DNA of 32,002 bases from Flaviflexus sp. (GCA_030537635.1 JAUNVM010000026.1:1597-33598); one strand, 5' to 3'; counted from the stretch's first letter, positions 17,041-24,413 are shown. Numbers and translations: made by a program. Notes: generated by a model from the sequence alone, not told the origin.

Positions 17041-18216
17041 TTACTTGGCCGAGATCTTCGCGATCGCGGAGTTCACGCGCTCGCGCATGTCCTCCGAGAT
17101 CGGCGCGATACCGGCGTGATCCGCGGCGGCATTCTGGCCGTCAACGGAAGCAATGTAGGTGAGCAGGCCGGCCACGTTGGCGGCTTCGGCCTCGTCGTCG
17201 TACTCAAGGCAAGCGACGTGGTAGGAGATGAGCACGATCGGGTAGGCCCCCTCGATCGAGCCATCGCGCTGCAGATCAACGGTGAGCACCGTGTCCGATG
17301 CATCGGCGGCGGCCGGGGAGCCGTCAACGATCTTCGCGGCAGCCTCGGCCGAGTACGGAATGAACTCGTCACCGATCTTCACGGCAACCGAGCCGAGCTC
17401 GCCGATCTGGGAGGCGTCGGCGTAGGTGATGCCACCCTCGGTGTTCTGCACGAGGGAGACCACGCCGGAGGTGCCCTCGGCGCTCTGGCCAAGCACCCCG
17501 TCCATCACCGGCCACTCCTGGGCGGCTTCAAAACCCCACACGTCCGGAACGACCTGGGCGAGGTAGTCGGTGAAGTTCTCGGTGGTGCCCGACTTATCGG
17601 CTCGGTTCACGGTGATGATAGCCATGTCCGGCAGCTCAATATCGGGATTGTTCTCGACCAGCTTCGGGTCGTTCCACATGGTGATCTTGCCGTTGAACAC
17701 CTCGGCGATGTTCTCGGCGCTCATGTTGACGTGTTCGATACCGGGTAGGTTGAAGGCCACGGCGATCGGGGAGACATAGGTGGGGGTTTCCACCACGCCG
17801 GCCCCACCACAACGCTCGGTGGCCGCCGCCATCTCCTCCGGCTTGAGGGCCGCATCGGTGCCGATGAAGGACACCTCGCCGCCGATGAACTGCTCGCGGC
17901 CCGTACCGGAGCCAGTTTCGGTGTAGTTCACCTTGACGTCAGACACCGCGCCGAATCCGTCCTTCCAGGCCTGCATGGCCTTGCCCTGGGATGACGCGCC
18001 AGAACCGTTGAGCGTTCCGGAGAGGGAAGAGAAGTCCGAGCCGTCGGAGTGCTCGTGATCCGAGTGCTCGGAGTGCTCTTCGGACTGCGAGCCGGCGGTC
18101 GTTTCCTCAATATTCGAGGTTTCGTTAGAGCCGCAGGCGGACAGGACGAGCGCGAGCGCACTCATGGCGACAGCAGGGCCAGAACGTGGGATCTTCACTG
18201 TGAGACCATCCTTCAT
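17041..18216 (-). CDS. pstS: Phosphate-binding lipoprotein PstS with His-rich linker
   Basis: 391 residues from an ATG at 18216. A GTG at 18198 with AAGGA upstream is a credible alternative and would give the signal peptide VKIPRSGPAVAMSA. The lipobox is LVLSAC with Cys28, so it is membrane-anchored outside the cell. The linker at 46-58 contains four histidines within nine residues (HSEHSDHEH), interleaved with acidic residues and possibly metal-binding. Phosphate-site motifs are present: 'LNGSGASSQGKAM', 'IGTDAAL' and 'RADKSGTTENFTDYL'. It captures phosphate for PstCAB. First gene of the operon, with a PHO-box-like repeat ~70 bp upstream. Confidence 0.95.
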   Translation of the reverse strand: MKDGLTVKIPRSGPAVAMSALALVLSACGSNETSNIEETTAGSQSEEHSEHSDHEHSDGSDFSSLSGTLNGSGASSQGKAMQAWKDGFGAVSDVKVNYTETGSGTGREQFIGGEVSFIGTDAALKPEEMAAATERCGGAGVVETPTYVSPIAVAFNLPGIEHVNMSAENIAEVFNGKITMWNDPKLVENNPDIELPDMAIITVNRADKSGTTENFTDYLAQVVPDVWGFEAAQEWPVMDGVLGQSAEGTSGVVSLVQNTEGGITYADASQIGELGSVAVKIGDEFIPYSAEAAAKIVDGSPAAADASDTVLTVDLQRDGSIEGAYPIVLISYHVACLEYDDEAEAANVAGLLTYIASVDGQNAAADHAGIAPISEDMRERVNSAIAKISAK

Positions 18217-18283
18217 AGTCGATTCGAGGGAACTCCCTCGTGCCTCACGGTAGGGGCGCCACGTGTCCCCCATGCTTCAGCAA

Positions 18284-18301
18284 TGTAAACAGCAGGCGAA
18301 C
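18284..18301 (-). promoter_or_regulatory. PHO-box-like direct repeat upstream of pstS
   Basis: On the minus strand GTTCGCC, four bases, then GTTTACA form two 7-bp units with an 11-bp period. This is the layout of the PhoP-binding boxes (GTTCACC-like repeats) described in streptomycetes. The site lies ~68 bp upstream of the pstS start; a TACCGT (18247-18252) could serve as -10. Binding is inferred. Confidence 0.45.
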
Positions 18302-18657
18302 AACCTCAACCCGCTGCGGTGATCTTCGCCACCGAGATCCCCTCTCTGCCGTCAACGACGTTGAGTCCTCCGCCCAAGCGGGCGCCGCGGCGCCCCCCAG
18401 GCCCACTCCCGCCGCCAACCCTGCCCCCACCCACAGCCCCGCGCATCACCGGCACACACCGGCCACCGGACCCGTCATCTCGCTCAGGAGGCGGGGGATG
18501 GGGCGCCGGGACAGATGCGAGGGAACAGAAGGGGCGGGACGCGGCGGCGGGACAAGGCGCTCGCATCCCGCACGACTCTGCGCCACATACTTAGATAGCC
18601 GGCTGGCCCACTGCATGTCTGACCTCGGCCCGCCTGCCCGGGCCGGGAGATTCGGCG
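18302..18657. other. Intergenic region between nrdF and pstS
   Basis: About 355 bp of very GC-rich DNA with a Pro/Arg-biased composition that opens long frames on both strands without ribosome sites or recognisable products. Apart from the hairpin at 18626-18645 I see nothing supportable. Confidence 0.5.
18626..18645 (-). terminator. Terminator-like hairpin downstream of nrdF
   Basis: A 7-bp inverted repeat (CGGCCCG / CGGGCCG), extendable by a wobble pair and one C-G pair, with a 6-nt loop. It lies 13 bp beyond the nrdF stop. No T-tract. Confidence 0.4.
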
Positions 18658-19707
18658 TTAGAAGTCCCAGTCGGAATCATCGGTGTCCTCGGCCTTGCCG
18701 ATGATGTAGGAGGATCCCGATCCGGAGAAGAAGTCATGGTTCTCATCGGCCCCGGGCGCCAGGGCGGCGAGGATCTCGGGATTGACCTCGATTTCCTCGG
18801 GGGCGAAACGCTCGGGATAACCGAGGTTCATGAGCGCCTTGTTGGCGTTGTACCGGACGAAGACGGCAACGTCATCCATGAGGCCGAGCGGCTCGTAGAG
18901 CTCGCCGGAGTAGCGCAGCTCCAGCTCGTAGAGCTCCTCGAGGAGGGAGTAGGTAAACTCCCTCATCTCCTCTTGCACATATTCCGGAGAGGTTTCCAGG
19001 CCGCGCTGGTACTTGTAGCCGGAGTAGTAGCCGTGCACGGCCTTGTCCCGCAAGATCAGCCGGATCATATCCGCCGTGTTGGTGAGGGTGGCCCGCACCG
19101 AGAAGTGCAGGGGCAGGTAGAAACCGGCATAGAGAAGGAGGGAGGAGAGCAGGGTGGAGGACACCTTCCGCTTGAGCGGGTGATCCCCGTAGTAGTGGAC
19201 GAGCACCTTCTTGGCTCGCTCCTGCAAAAGATCATTGCCCACCGCCCACCGGTAGGCCTCATCAATCTCCGGAGTAGTGGACAGGGTGGAAAACACCGAG
19301 GAGTAGGACCTGGCGTGCACGGCCTGCATGAACGCGATATTCGTGTACACCGCTTCTTCATGCTCCGTGCGAGCATCCTGGATCTGACAGATTTCGCCGA
19401 CGGTGGCCTGCACGGTATCCAGCATGGTGAGGCCGGTGAAGACGCGCATGGTGAGGCGGCGTTCCTCCTCCTCCATGGCGTGCCAGTGCGGCAGATCATT
19501 GGACAGCGGCACCTTTTCGGGTAGCCAGAAGTTGGAGGTGAGGCGATTCCACACCTCAAGGTCCTTCTCATCACTCACCCGATTCCAGTTCACGGGGCGG
19601 AGCCGCGCGCTCGGATCGTACCGGAAGGCCGGTGGGGTCACGGACTGCTTGGTGAGGGGAATACTGGGATTAATCATCATGCGTCTTTCGTCGTTGAGGT
19701 GGGTCAC
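18658..19707 (-). CDS. nrdF: Class Ie (metal-free, QSK-type) ribonucleotide reductase small subunit NrdF
   Basis: 349 residues from a GTG overlapping the nrdI stop (GTGA); an ATG at residue 10 or 11 is also possible. It is colinear with class Ib NrdF ('[20 protein letters not shown]', '[14 protein letters not shown]', C-terminal '[14 protein letters not shown]'). However, three metal ligands of E. coli NrdF are replaced: Glu98 by Gln128 ([10 protein letters not shown]), Glu158 by Ser188 ([10 protein letters not shown]) and Glu192 by Lys222 (RDKAVHGYY). Asp97, His131, His225 and radical Tyr135 remain. The Gln/Ser/Lys set is one of two described signatures (QSK, VPK) of class Ie R2 proteins, which carry a DOPA radical on the tyrosine instead of a metal cofactor and need NrdI for activation. 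It makes deoxynucleotides with NrdE, which is not in the window. Confidence 0.93.
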   Translation of the reverse strand: MTHLNDERRMMINPSIPLTKQSVTPPAFRYDPSARLRPVNWNRVSDEKDLEVWNRLTSNFWLPEKVPLSNDLPHWHAMEEEERRLTMRVFTGLTMLDTVQATVGEICQIQDARTEHEEAVYTNIAFMQAVHARSYSSVFSTLSTTPEIDEAYRWAVGNDLLQERAKKVLVHYYGDHPLKRKVSSTLLSSLLLYAGFYLPLHFSVRATLTNTADMIRLILRDKAVHGYYSGYKYQRGLETSPEYVQEEMREFTYSLLEELYELELRYSGELYEPLGLMDDVAVFVRYNANKALMNLGYPERFAPEEIEVNPEILAALAPGADENHDFFSGSGSSYIIGKAEDTDDSDWDF

Positions 19708-20222
19708 CGATTCGCTGACCGACCCGCTGGGGCGGTCTCCGGGAGGGAACCTGGATGCCCGGGGAGCTGGCCTCGCCAGAACCTTTCAAGTCCGCCGCGC
19801 ACCTGCTCCACGTCCCGGCTATTGCCGAGTAGCTCAAAGCGGTACAGCTCCGGCACCTGACACTTGGCGGAGATGATGGGGCCAGCAAGACAGTAGTGCT
19901 CGCCAAAGTTCGTGTTGCCGGCGGTGATGACGCCTCGTAGAAGACCCCGGTTGACCGGATCGTTGAGGAAGGTCTTCACCTGCTTGGGTACGGCACCCGA
20001 TCTGGCCCCTCCCCCGTAGGTGGGGACGATGAGAACGTAGGGGCTCGAGACCCGGATCATGCCCTCGATCCTCGGCCGTAGCGGAATCCGCACCGCCGCC
20101 ACCGCGAGCTTTTCCACGAACCGGTGGGTGTTGCCCGAGACCGAGGAGAAATACACGAGCCGAGGTGAATCCTCAATCTCCGTGAATTCCACGTCCCGAG
20201 CCCTCGAAGGAGCAGTCACTGC
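19704..20222 (-). CDS. nrdI: NrdI flavodoxin, activator of the class I RNR small subunit
   Basis: 172 residues from the ATG at 20222, preceded by GGTGAGA; a GTG at 20237 is an alternative. The flavodoxin-like phosphate loop for FMN is '[17 protein letters not shown]'. Further family segments are '[19 protein letters not shown]' and '[18 protein letters not shown]'. It is longer than most NrdI proteins because of a Pro/Arg-rich C-terminal tail of ~25 residues. In class Ie systems NrdI delivers the superoxide needed for tyrosine hydroxylation and radical formation. The gene overlaps nrdF by 4 bp and is not followed by nrdE, unlike the usual nrdHIEF order. Confidence 0.93.
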   Translation of the reverse strand, partial: AVTAPSRARDVEFTEIEDSPRLVYFSSVSGNTHRFVEKLAVAAVRIPLRPRIEGMIRVSSPYVLIVPTYGGGARSGAVPKQVKTFLNDPVNRGLLRGVITAGNTNFGEHYCLAGPIISAKCQVPELYRFELLGNSRDVEQVRGGLERFWRGQLPGHPGSLPETAPAGRSANR

Positions 20223-20233
20223 CATCACTCTCA

Positions 20234-20249
20234 CCACTAGATCTTGTGT
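20234..20249. promoter_or_regulatory. NrdR box 1
   Basis: CCACTAGATCTTGTGT matches 13 of 16 positions of the NrdR consensus (acaCwAtATaTwGtgt as I recall it). It lies just upstream of nrdI. NrdR represses ribonucleotide reductase genes. Confidence 0.65.
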
Positions 20250-20264
20250 TCATGTCATTATTTC

Positions 20265-20280
20265 TGCCTACATCTAGTGG
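20265..20280. promoter_or_regulatory. NrdR box 2
   Basis: TGCCTACATCTAGTGG matches about 10 of 16 consensus positions, including the core CTACATCTAGTG. Its centre is 31 bp from that of box 1, about three helical turns, the usual spacing of paired NrdR boxes. Confidence 0.55.
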
Positions 20281-20561
20281 TAGCACGCACACCGCCCTCG
20301 TGTCTACGACACGCCGATGTTATTTCTACGTTGCATCGTAGTTTTGTGGGAACTGCTGAGGTATCACCCACCGTCGCCGGGAGCGATGTCAGTTTCCTGC
20401 GCGAGCGAAGGGTTGCTTACCGGCGCGAACACAGCCGGTTTTACCGCGCACATTCGCGCACATCCGGATACCAGGTAAGGAGCTAAGGAGCTCCCGCTGG
20501 CCTTTGCGGGGCCGGGGCGGGGGTCGACGTTCCTCGACGCGGCCAGCGCGCCGAGGCGGGA
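20281..20561. other. Intergenic region upstream of nrdIF with short direct repeats
   Basis: No gene seen. It contains a tandem CGCGCACAT(T/C) duplication (20445-20464), a tandem TAAGGAGC duplication (20476-20491) and an 8-bp inverted repeat CGCTGGCC (20495-20502) / GGCCAGCG (20541-20548). The last encloses a small GTCGA/TCGAC stem just beyond the regulator's stop and may act as its terminator. Confidence 0.45.
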
Positions 20562-21233
20562 TTAGTTCTGGGCGGTCACCCAGACGGCGGCCGGGGCTGC
20601 CCCACCAAGGGAGGTGCGCTCACCGTCAACAACAACCTCGATGGCGCCGGAATAGGGCGGGCCCGGCTCGACGCGGAGGGTGGAGCCGACGGTGATGCCG
20701 AGGGAGGCGAAGTGGCGCAGCAGGCCGGGATCATCATCGGAGATCCGCTCAATGGTCACCGTGGCGGGCAGCTCAACCTGAGACAGCTGCGAAGCATCGA
20801 GCGAGTCGATCCTCCCATCCGGTCCCGGAATGGGATCGCCGTGCGGATCACGGGTGGGATGACCGAGGGCCTCGTCGATGCGATCGATGAGGAAGTCGGA
20901 TACGGCATGCTCGAGGCTTTCGGCCTCGTCGTGCACCTGATCCCAGGTGAGGTCGAGGCTGGAGACAAGGAAGGTTTCGATGAGCCGGTGGCGGCGGACC
21001 ATGGCCAGGGCGTAGGCCCTACCCTCGTCGGTGAGGGTGGCGGATCCGTAGGGGGTGTGGTCAACAAGACCCTGACTCGCCAGCTTGCGAATGGCATCGG
21101 AGGCGGTGGACAGGCGAACCCCGGCGCGCTCCGCGACGGCCGTTGGCGTCACCGGATCATCGGACCACTCCTGGAGACCCCACATGATCTTGAGGTAGTT
21201 CTGACTGCTCGCCGAGAGCTCCTGTAGCGACAT
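20562..21233 (-). CDS. DtxR/MntR-family metal-dependent repressor
   Basis: 223 residues with the three-domain DtxR layout: winged helix (~5-75), dimerisation/metal domain (~76-150) and C-terminal SH3/FeoA-like domain (~155-223). Aligning by eye to DtxR, ancillary ligands are His82, Glu86 and His101; primary-site residues are Glu105, Glu108 and His109. The residue matching DtxR Cys102 is Glu, as in manganese-sensing MntR, which favours Mn over Fe. The position of DtxR Met10/MntR Asp8 is Asn12, which is unusual. The ATG at 21233 starts a sensible N-terminus, though no strong ribosome site is obvious. It precedes nrdIF, but a 340-bp gap with NrdR boxes suggests separate transcription. Confidence 0.85.
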   Translation of the reverse strand: MSLQELSASSQNYLKIMWGLQEWSDDPVTPTAVAERAGVRLSTASDAIRKLASQGLVDHTPYGSATLTDEGRAYALAMVRRHRLIETFLVSSLDLTWDQVHDEAESLEHAVSDFLIDRIDEALGHPTRDPHGDPIPGPDGRIDSLDASQLSQVELPATVTIERISDDDPGLLRHFASLGITVGSTLRVEPGPPYSGAIEVVVDGERTSLGGAAPAAVWVTAQN

Positions 21234-21320
21234 GCGACAAGGTTAGCAAAGTTCCGTAATCGCGGCTACGGTCAACCTAAGAAAATTCTCAGGCATGGCC
21301 GATGTGGGGTGAGCGGAGTG

Positions 21321-21950
21321 CTAGGCCCGCTCTCTTTCGTCGACGGCGCGGGCGATGCGGTGGATGAGCATCTCGAGCGCGACGAGATTGTGCCCGCCCT
21401 CGGGAATGATGAGATCGGCCTTGCGCTTGGAGGGCTCGACATACAGGTCGTGCATGGGCTTGACCGTGGTGAGGTACTGGGATTCGACGGATTCAACGGT
21501 GCGGCCGCGCTCGATAACGTCACGCTTGATGCGCCGCATGATCCGCACATCAGCATCCGTGTCGACGAAGAGTTTGATGTCGATGAGATCGCAGATGGCG
21601 GGCTCGGCGAAGATGAGGATGCCCTCGACAATGAGAACCGGGGCGGGCTCGATTCGCAGCGTCTCATCCGAGCGGTTGTGCACCGCATAGTCATAGACGG
21701 GGCAATCAATGGCCCGACCCGCAATGAGATCGCGAAGCTGGGCGACCATGAGCTCATTATCGAAGGCCTCGGGGGCGTCATAGTTGAGTTTGCTGCGCTC
21801 GGCATACGTGAGATCGTCGTGCCGCCGATAGTAGTTGTCATGAAAGACCACCGAGGTTTGCCCCGGAAACCGGTCCACGAGCGCCCGGGTCAGCGTCGTC
21901 TTTCCACTGCCGGTTCCGCCGGCCACTCCAACCACGAGCGTCTGTGCCAC
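21321..21950 (-). CDS. udk: Uridine kinase / P-loop nucleoside kinase
   Basis: 209 residues from a GTG at 21950, chosen because AAGGAGGA lies just before it. Walker A GVAGGTGSGKTTL opens the protein. 'VVFHDNYYRRHDDLTY' contains the catalytic Asp of uridine/phosphoribulokinase-type enzymes. 'NYDAPEAFDNELM' and 'PVYDYAVHNRSDET' are classic Udk substrate-loop motifs, and 'VLIVEGILIFAEP' is the Walker B-like strand. It phosphorylates uridine and cytidine to UMP and CMP (pyrimidine salvage), in the cytosol. It lies 42 bp after the membrane-protein gene. Confidence 0.92.
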   Translation of the reverse strand: MAQTLVVGVAGGTGSGKTTLTRALVDRFPGQTSVVFHDNYYRRHDDLTYAERSKLNYDAPEAFDNELMVAQLRDLIAGRAIDCPVYDYAVHNRSDETLRIEPAPVLIVEGILIFAEPAICDLIDIKLFVDTDADVRIMRRIKRDVIERGRTVESVESQYLTTVKPMHDLYVEPSKRKADLIIPEGGHNLVALEMLIHRIARAVDERERA

Positions 21951-21992
21951 GGCTCCTCCTTCGCTCCCCACTAATGTAGCGCCCGCACGGGC

Positions 21993-22718
21993 CTAGGCGG
22001 CAAGATAACTGAGAATAAAGGCGAGGATTCCCGCCCCGCCGGCCGGCACGACGGCCGTGGCGATCGCGGGCCGGCGGTGAGTGGCCGGCGGCAGGCGGCG
22101 CAGCACGGAGTCCAAGAGGGCGACGATGATACCGGTGCCAAGGGCGGCGAGAATCATACGAGGCCAGCCGAGGAAGATCGCGGGAGCGATAAGCACGGTG
22201 CCCACGCAGGCGCCGATCATCGCGGCGGCGGGTCGCAGGTGACGGTGGTGGCGAGGCACCGGGAATTCGCAGGCAATCGCCGCAGCAAGGCCGGCGCACA
22301 CCACCCAGGAGATCTCAGCGCCATCCGCGGAGAGCATGACCACCCGAGTCCACACGGCACCCACGAGAACAAGCAGACCCCCCGAGACCGTGCCGGAGAT
22401 CTGCTCCAGCAGGCGCGGCCTGCCATCGCGCCGCAGCATTTCCTCGATGAATCCGGCCACCACCACCCCTCCGGCCGCAAATGCCAGGGTGCGGATCGTG
22501 CCGAAGTAGCACACCGGGGCAGAGACAATCGCCGCGACGATCATGACCCGGCGGGCGGTTCCCGGATTGGGCAGCTCGAGGAGAAAAGGCCAACCAAGGG
22601 CAATGGCGATACCAAGCAAACACCAGGCCACCGCCGTGGCAATCGGCCCGAGGGCAACCGCCCCCGCCATGAGCCCCACCGCCGCCAGTGCGGCAATAGT
22701 GCGCGCGCTGGTTGTCAT
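21993..22718 (-). CDS. Polytopic membrane protein of unknown function
   Basis: 241 residues from an ATG at 22718 with GAGG nearby; a GTG at 22739 is the alternative. The sequence is mostly hydrophobic segments (about 7-8 spans), such as 'TIAALAAVGLMAGAVALG', 'CLLGIAIALGWPFLLELP' and 'AAIVSAPVCYFGTI'. Charged loops carry Arg clusters (EEMLRRDGRPR; VPRHHRHLRP). It resembles small actinobacterial integral membrane proteins found next to nucleoside-kinase genes, but I cannot assign a transport or enzymatic role. Probably cotranscribed with udk. Confidence 0.75.
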   Translation of the reverse strand: MTTSARTIAALAAVGLMAGAVALGPIATAVAWCLLGIAIALGWPFLLELPNPGTARRVMIVAAIVSAPVCYFGTIRTLAFAAGGVVVAGFIEEMLRRDGRPRLLEQISGTVSGGLLVLVGAVWTRVVMLSADGAEISWVVCAGLAAAIACEFPVPRHHRHLRPAAAMIGACVGTVLIAPAIFLGWPRMILAALGTGIIVALLDSVLRRLPPATHRRPAIATAVVPAGGAGILAFILSYLAA

Positions 22719-23178
22719 GGGGGCCTCAGCAACAGTCACGATACCGATTCTGCCATGTTCTGCCCGGGACTTCCCCCTCCCCCGCATACCGCCCGCACCA
22801 TTGCCCACCGGGCCGTGGCCCCGACCCACAGGGCACTTCCAGCCCCGCCAACCCCGCCTCACCACCCGACCGTGCATCGCATCACCACAGCCCTAGGCCC
22901 TTAGACCTAGCGAGCGGCGGTATGAAAAACAATAGCCAGCGCCACTCCTTCCCCTCGGTGCCCGGCTGCCAAAAATCAATGGGAAACCGCCACTTCATCG
23001 CTTCTACTCAACCTCGGGGCGCGGGATGGACGCGCGTTTCCGCCTCGTGATGAGCAGCTTTATGGTTTTCCGAAAGGGAACCGGCGTTCGACAATGATCG
23101 CCCAGGGCGCACATCCGTTCAGCAGAAGTGTGTTCCGGCGCACGTCTGGCTGGTGGCAGCATTTGTGGGCCAAACCGA

Positions 23179-23207
23179 TTGACGTAGCTGGTCAGGCGGG
23201 AGATAAT
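23179..23207 (+). promoter_or_regulatory. Near-consensus sigma-70 promoter
   Basis: TTGACG and GATAAT are separated by exactly 17 bp, each one or two mismatches from the TTGACA/TATAAT consensus. Such good promoters are rare in GC-rich actinobacterial DNA. No coding sequence with a ribosome site follows. Predicted transcription start ~23214. Confidence 0.6.
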
Positions 23208-23212
23208 GTTGT

Positions 23213-23341
23213 CACGACATCGGATCGCGAAAGCCCCGGGCTCCAACTATTGCCGCTACGAGCGGCCTTCGCGCCGACAGGCGCTTCCCGGTTCGGTGTC
23301 GCTCCTTTAGGCTGGCGCCGACTATCTCAGTCGGCGCCAGT
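23213..23341 (+). ncRNA. Candidate small structured RNA (~130 nt)
   Basis: Downstream of the promoter lie four inverted repeats in series: AGCC/GGCT (23232-23242), GCCGCT-ACG-AGCGGC (23252-23266), GCGCC-GACA-GGCGC (23271-23284) and a perfect 12-bp stem with a 5-nt loop (23312-23340) that could terminate transcription. I matched it to no known RNA: RNase P, tmRNA, SRP RNA and 6C RNA hallmarks are absent. It could also be the leader of the downstream phosphate operon. Confidence 0.45.
23312..23340 (+). terminator. Perfect 12-bp hairpin
   Basis: CTGGCGCCGACT and its exact complement enclose loop ATCTC. It is the strongest inverted repeat in this 1-kb region, placed ~100 nt after the predicted transcription start. 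No T-tract follows. Confidence 0.5.
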
Positions 23342-23480
23342 CGCATATTCGGCCGATCTTACCCCTCCTTTCGACTCGTGGTTTTCCGCGTCATCACGCC
23401 AAGAACCGGCGTTGTCTGCGCCTTTGTTTTTCCCTCATCTTCCCCTCGCTCTTTGCGTTCCATGCGAGCCCGCGCTCGGC

Positions 23481-23551
23481 CCAACCGGGGCCGTACCTGG
23501 ACCGGCAGGCAGCCGGCAGGGCTGCCCAGTCGTTAGCGCCGGGCCGGTTGG
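23481..23551. other. Nested inverted-repeat domain
   Basis: An outer 8-bp pair CCAACCGG (23481-23488) / CCGGTTGG (23544-23551) encloses a perfect 7-bp hairpin GGCAGCC-GGCAG-GGCTGCC (23508-23526). It lies ~240 bp upstream of the DUF47 start and could be part of an mRNA leader. Confidence 0.35.
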
Positions 23552-23786
23552 CAGGCGGCCGAGCCACCTTCTTTGGAACCGAGCCGAAGGCTATGAGCTG
23601 ACATTGAAAGGTGGGCGGGCGGTACGGACGGGGAGAAGGACACCGCCGAACGGACCATCGACTTGATCATGGTGCTGGGGCGGTGACCCGCTGTTTGTCC
23701 TTCGATGGAGGGAGATGAGCGGGGGGATACTCGCACGCACTATTCTTGAGGTGCCAGTAATCCCGCTGACCTCAGAAGGAAGCATC

Positions 23787-24413
23787 GTGCGCAAACGTTA
23801 TAAGCTGCCGAAGCCCGATTCGGTCTTCGGTCTCCTGACCGAGCAGGCATCCCACCTCGTCTCGGCGGCCGACATGCTGACGAAGCTACTCGCCTCGGAC
23901 CTTGACGAGCGAGACAGCCTCAATAGCCAGATGCACGCGATTGAGCACGCCGCTGATGAGGCGAGCCACGCGGTGTTCAAGAAGGTCAACCGCACCTTTG
24001 TCACCCCGCTGGACCGGGAGGACCTGCACGACCTGTCCTCCCTCATCGATGACTGCGTGGATGCGATGGACGAGGCAGGGGATCTCATGACCCTCTACCG
24101 GATTGAGAAGCTGCCCAAGCCCACCGTCGACCAGGTCACTCTCATTGGCCGGTGCGCCCGGCTCACCCACGAGATCATTCCGACCCTGGGCAACATTGAC
24201 GATTCGCTGCGCGATTACTGGATCGAGATTAACGGCCTGGAAAACCAGGGCGATAAGGCGTACCGGAAGATGCTCGGCAAGCTCATGAACTCCGACCGTC
24301 CGGCCCTGGAGGTGCTGAAGATCAAGGGCGTTATCGACGCGCTCGAGGAGGCTCTCGACAGCTTCGAGGAGCTCGCCGTCGTCGTCGAGTCCATCGCCAT
24401 CAAGGAGGCCTAG
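23787..24413 (+). CDS. DUF47 / PhoU-like Pit accessory protein
   Basis: 208 residues from a GTG at 23787 with GAAGGA upstream. It is an all-helical, PhoU-like protein of the DUF47 (TIGR00153) family: 'FGLLTEQASHLVSAADML', acidic metal-binding patches 'IEHAADEASHAVFKKVNRTFVTP' (around residues 53-75) and 'DDCVDAMDEAGDLM'. DUF47 genes typically precede pit genes and are thought to regulate phosphate uptake. Here the stop overlaps the pit start (TAGTG), indicating translational coupling. It is not the PhoU of the pst operon, which is absent beside pstSCAB. Confidence 0.9.
   Translation: MRKRYKLPKPDSVFGLLTEQASHLVSAADMLTKLLASDLDERDSLNSQMHAIEHAADEASHAVFKKVNRTFVTPLDREDLHDLSSLIDDCVDAMDEAGDLMTLYRIEKLPKPTVDQVTLIGRCARLTHEIIPTLGNIDDSLRDYWIEINGLENQGDKAYRKMLGKLMNSDRPALEVLKIKGVIDALEEALDSFEELAVVVESIAIKEA

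Larger units (their letters stand above)
22719..23786. other. 1.07-kb region without a supported protein gene
   Basis: Open frames here have no ribosome sites and unconvincing products. The GC content drops locally (AT-rich patches near 22920-22985 and 23375-23440). The region holds a near-consensus promoter, a candidate structured RNA, a nested inverted-repeat domain (23481-23551) and the leader of the DUF47-pit operon. A TATTCT at 23741-23746 may be that operon's -10, but no -35 is clear. Confidence 0.6.

Noticed and set aside
18306..18566. Small open frames between nrdF and pstS
   Set aside because: Pro/Gly/Arg-rich products without ribosome sites, overlapping on both strands.
18658..19707. 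Calling NrdF an ordinary manganese/iron class Ib subunit
   Set aside because: Three of the carboxylate ligands are replaced by Gln, Ser and Lys.
23226..23244. Resemblance of GAAAGCCCCGGGCTCC to the RNase P RNA motif GGAAAGTCCGGGCTCC
   Set aside because: The other RNase P conserved regions (for example the ACAGAA..CCGGCTTA block) are absent nearby, and the interval is far too short.
23094..23666. 190-codon plus-strand open frame in the 1-kb gap
   Set aside because: No ribosome site, no domain-like segments, composition typical of read-through of GC-rich non-coding DNA; it also crosses the candidate RNA hairpins.
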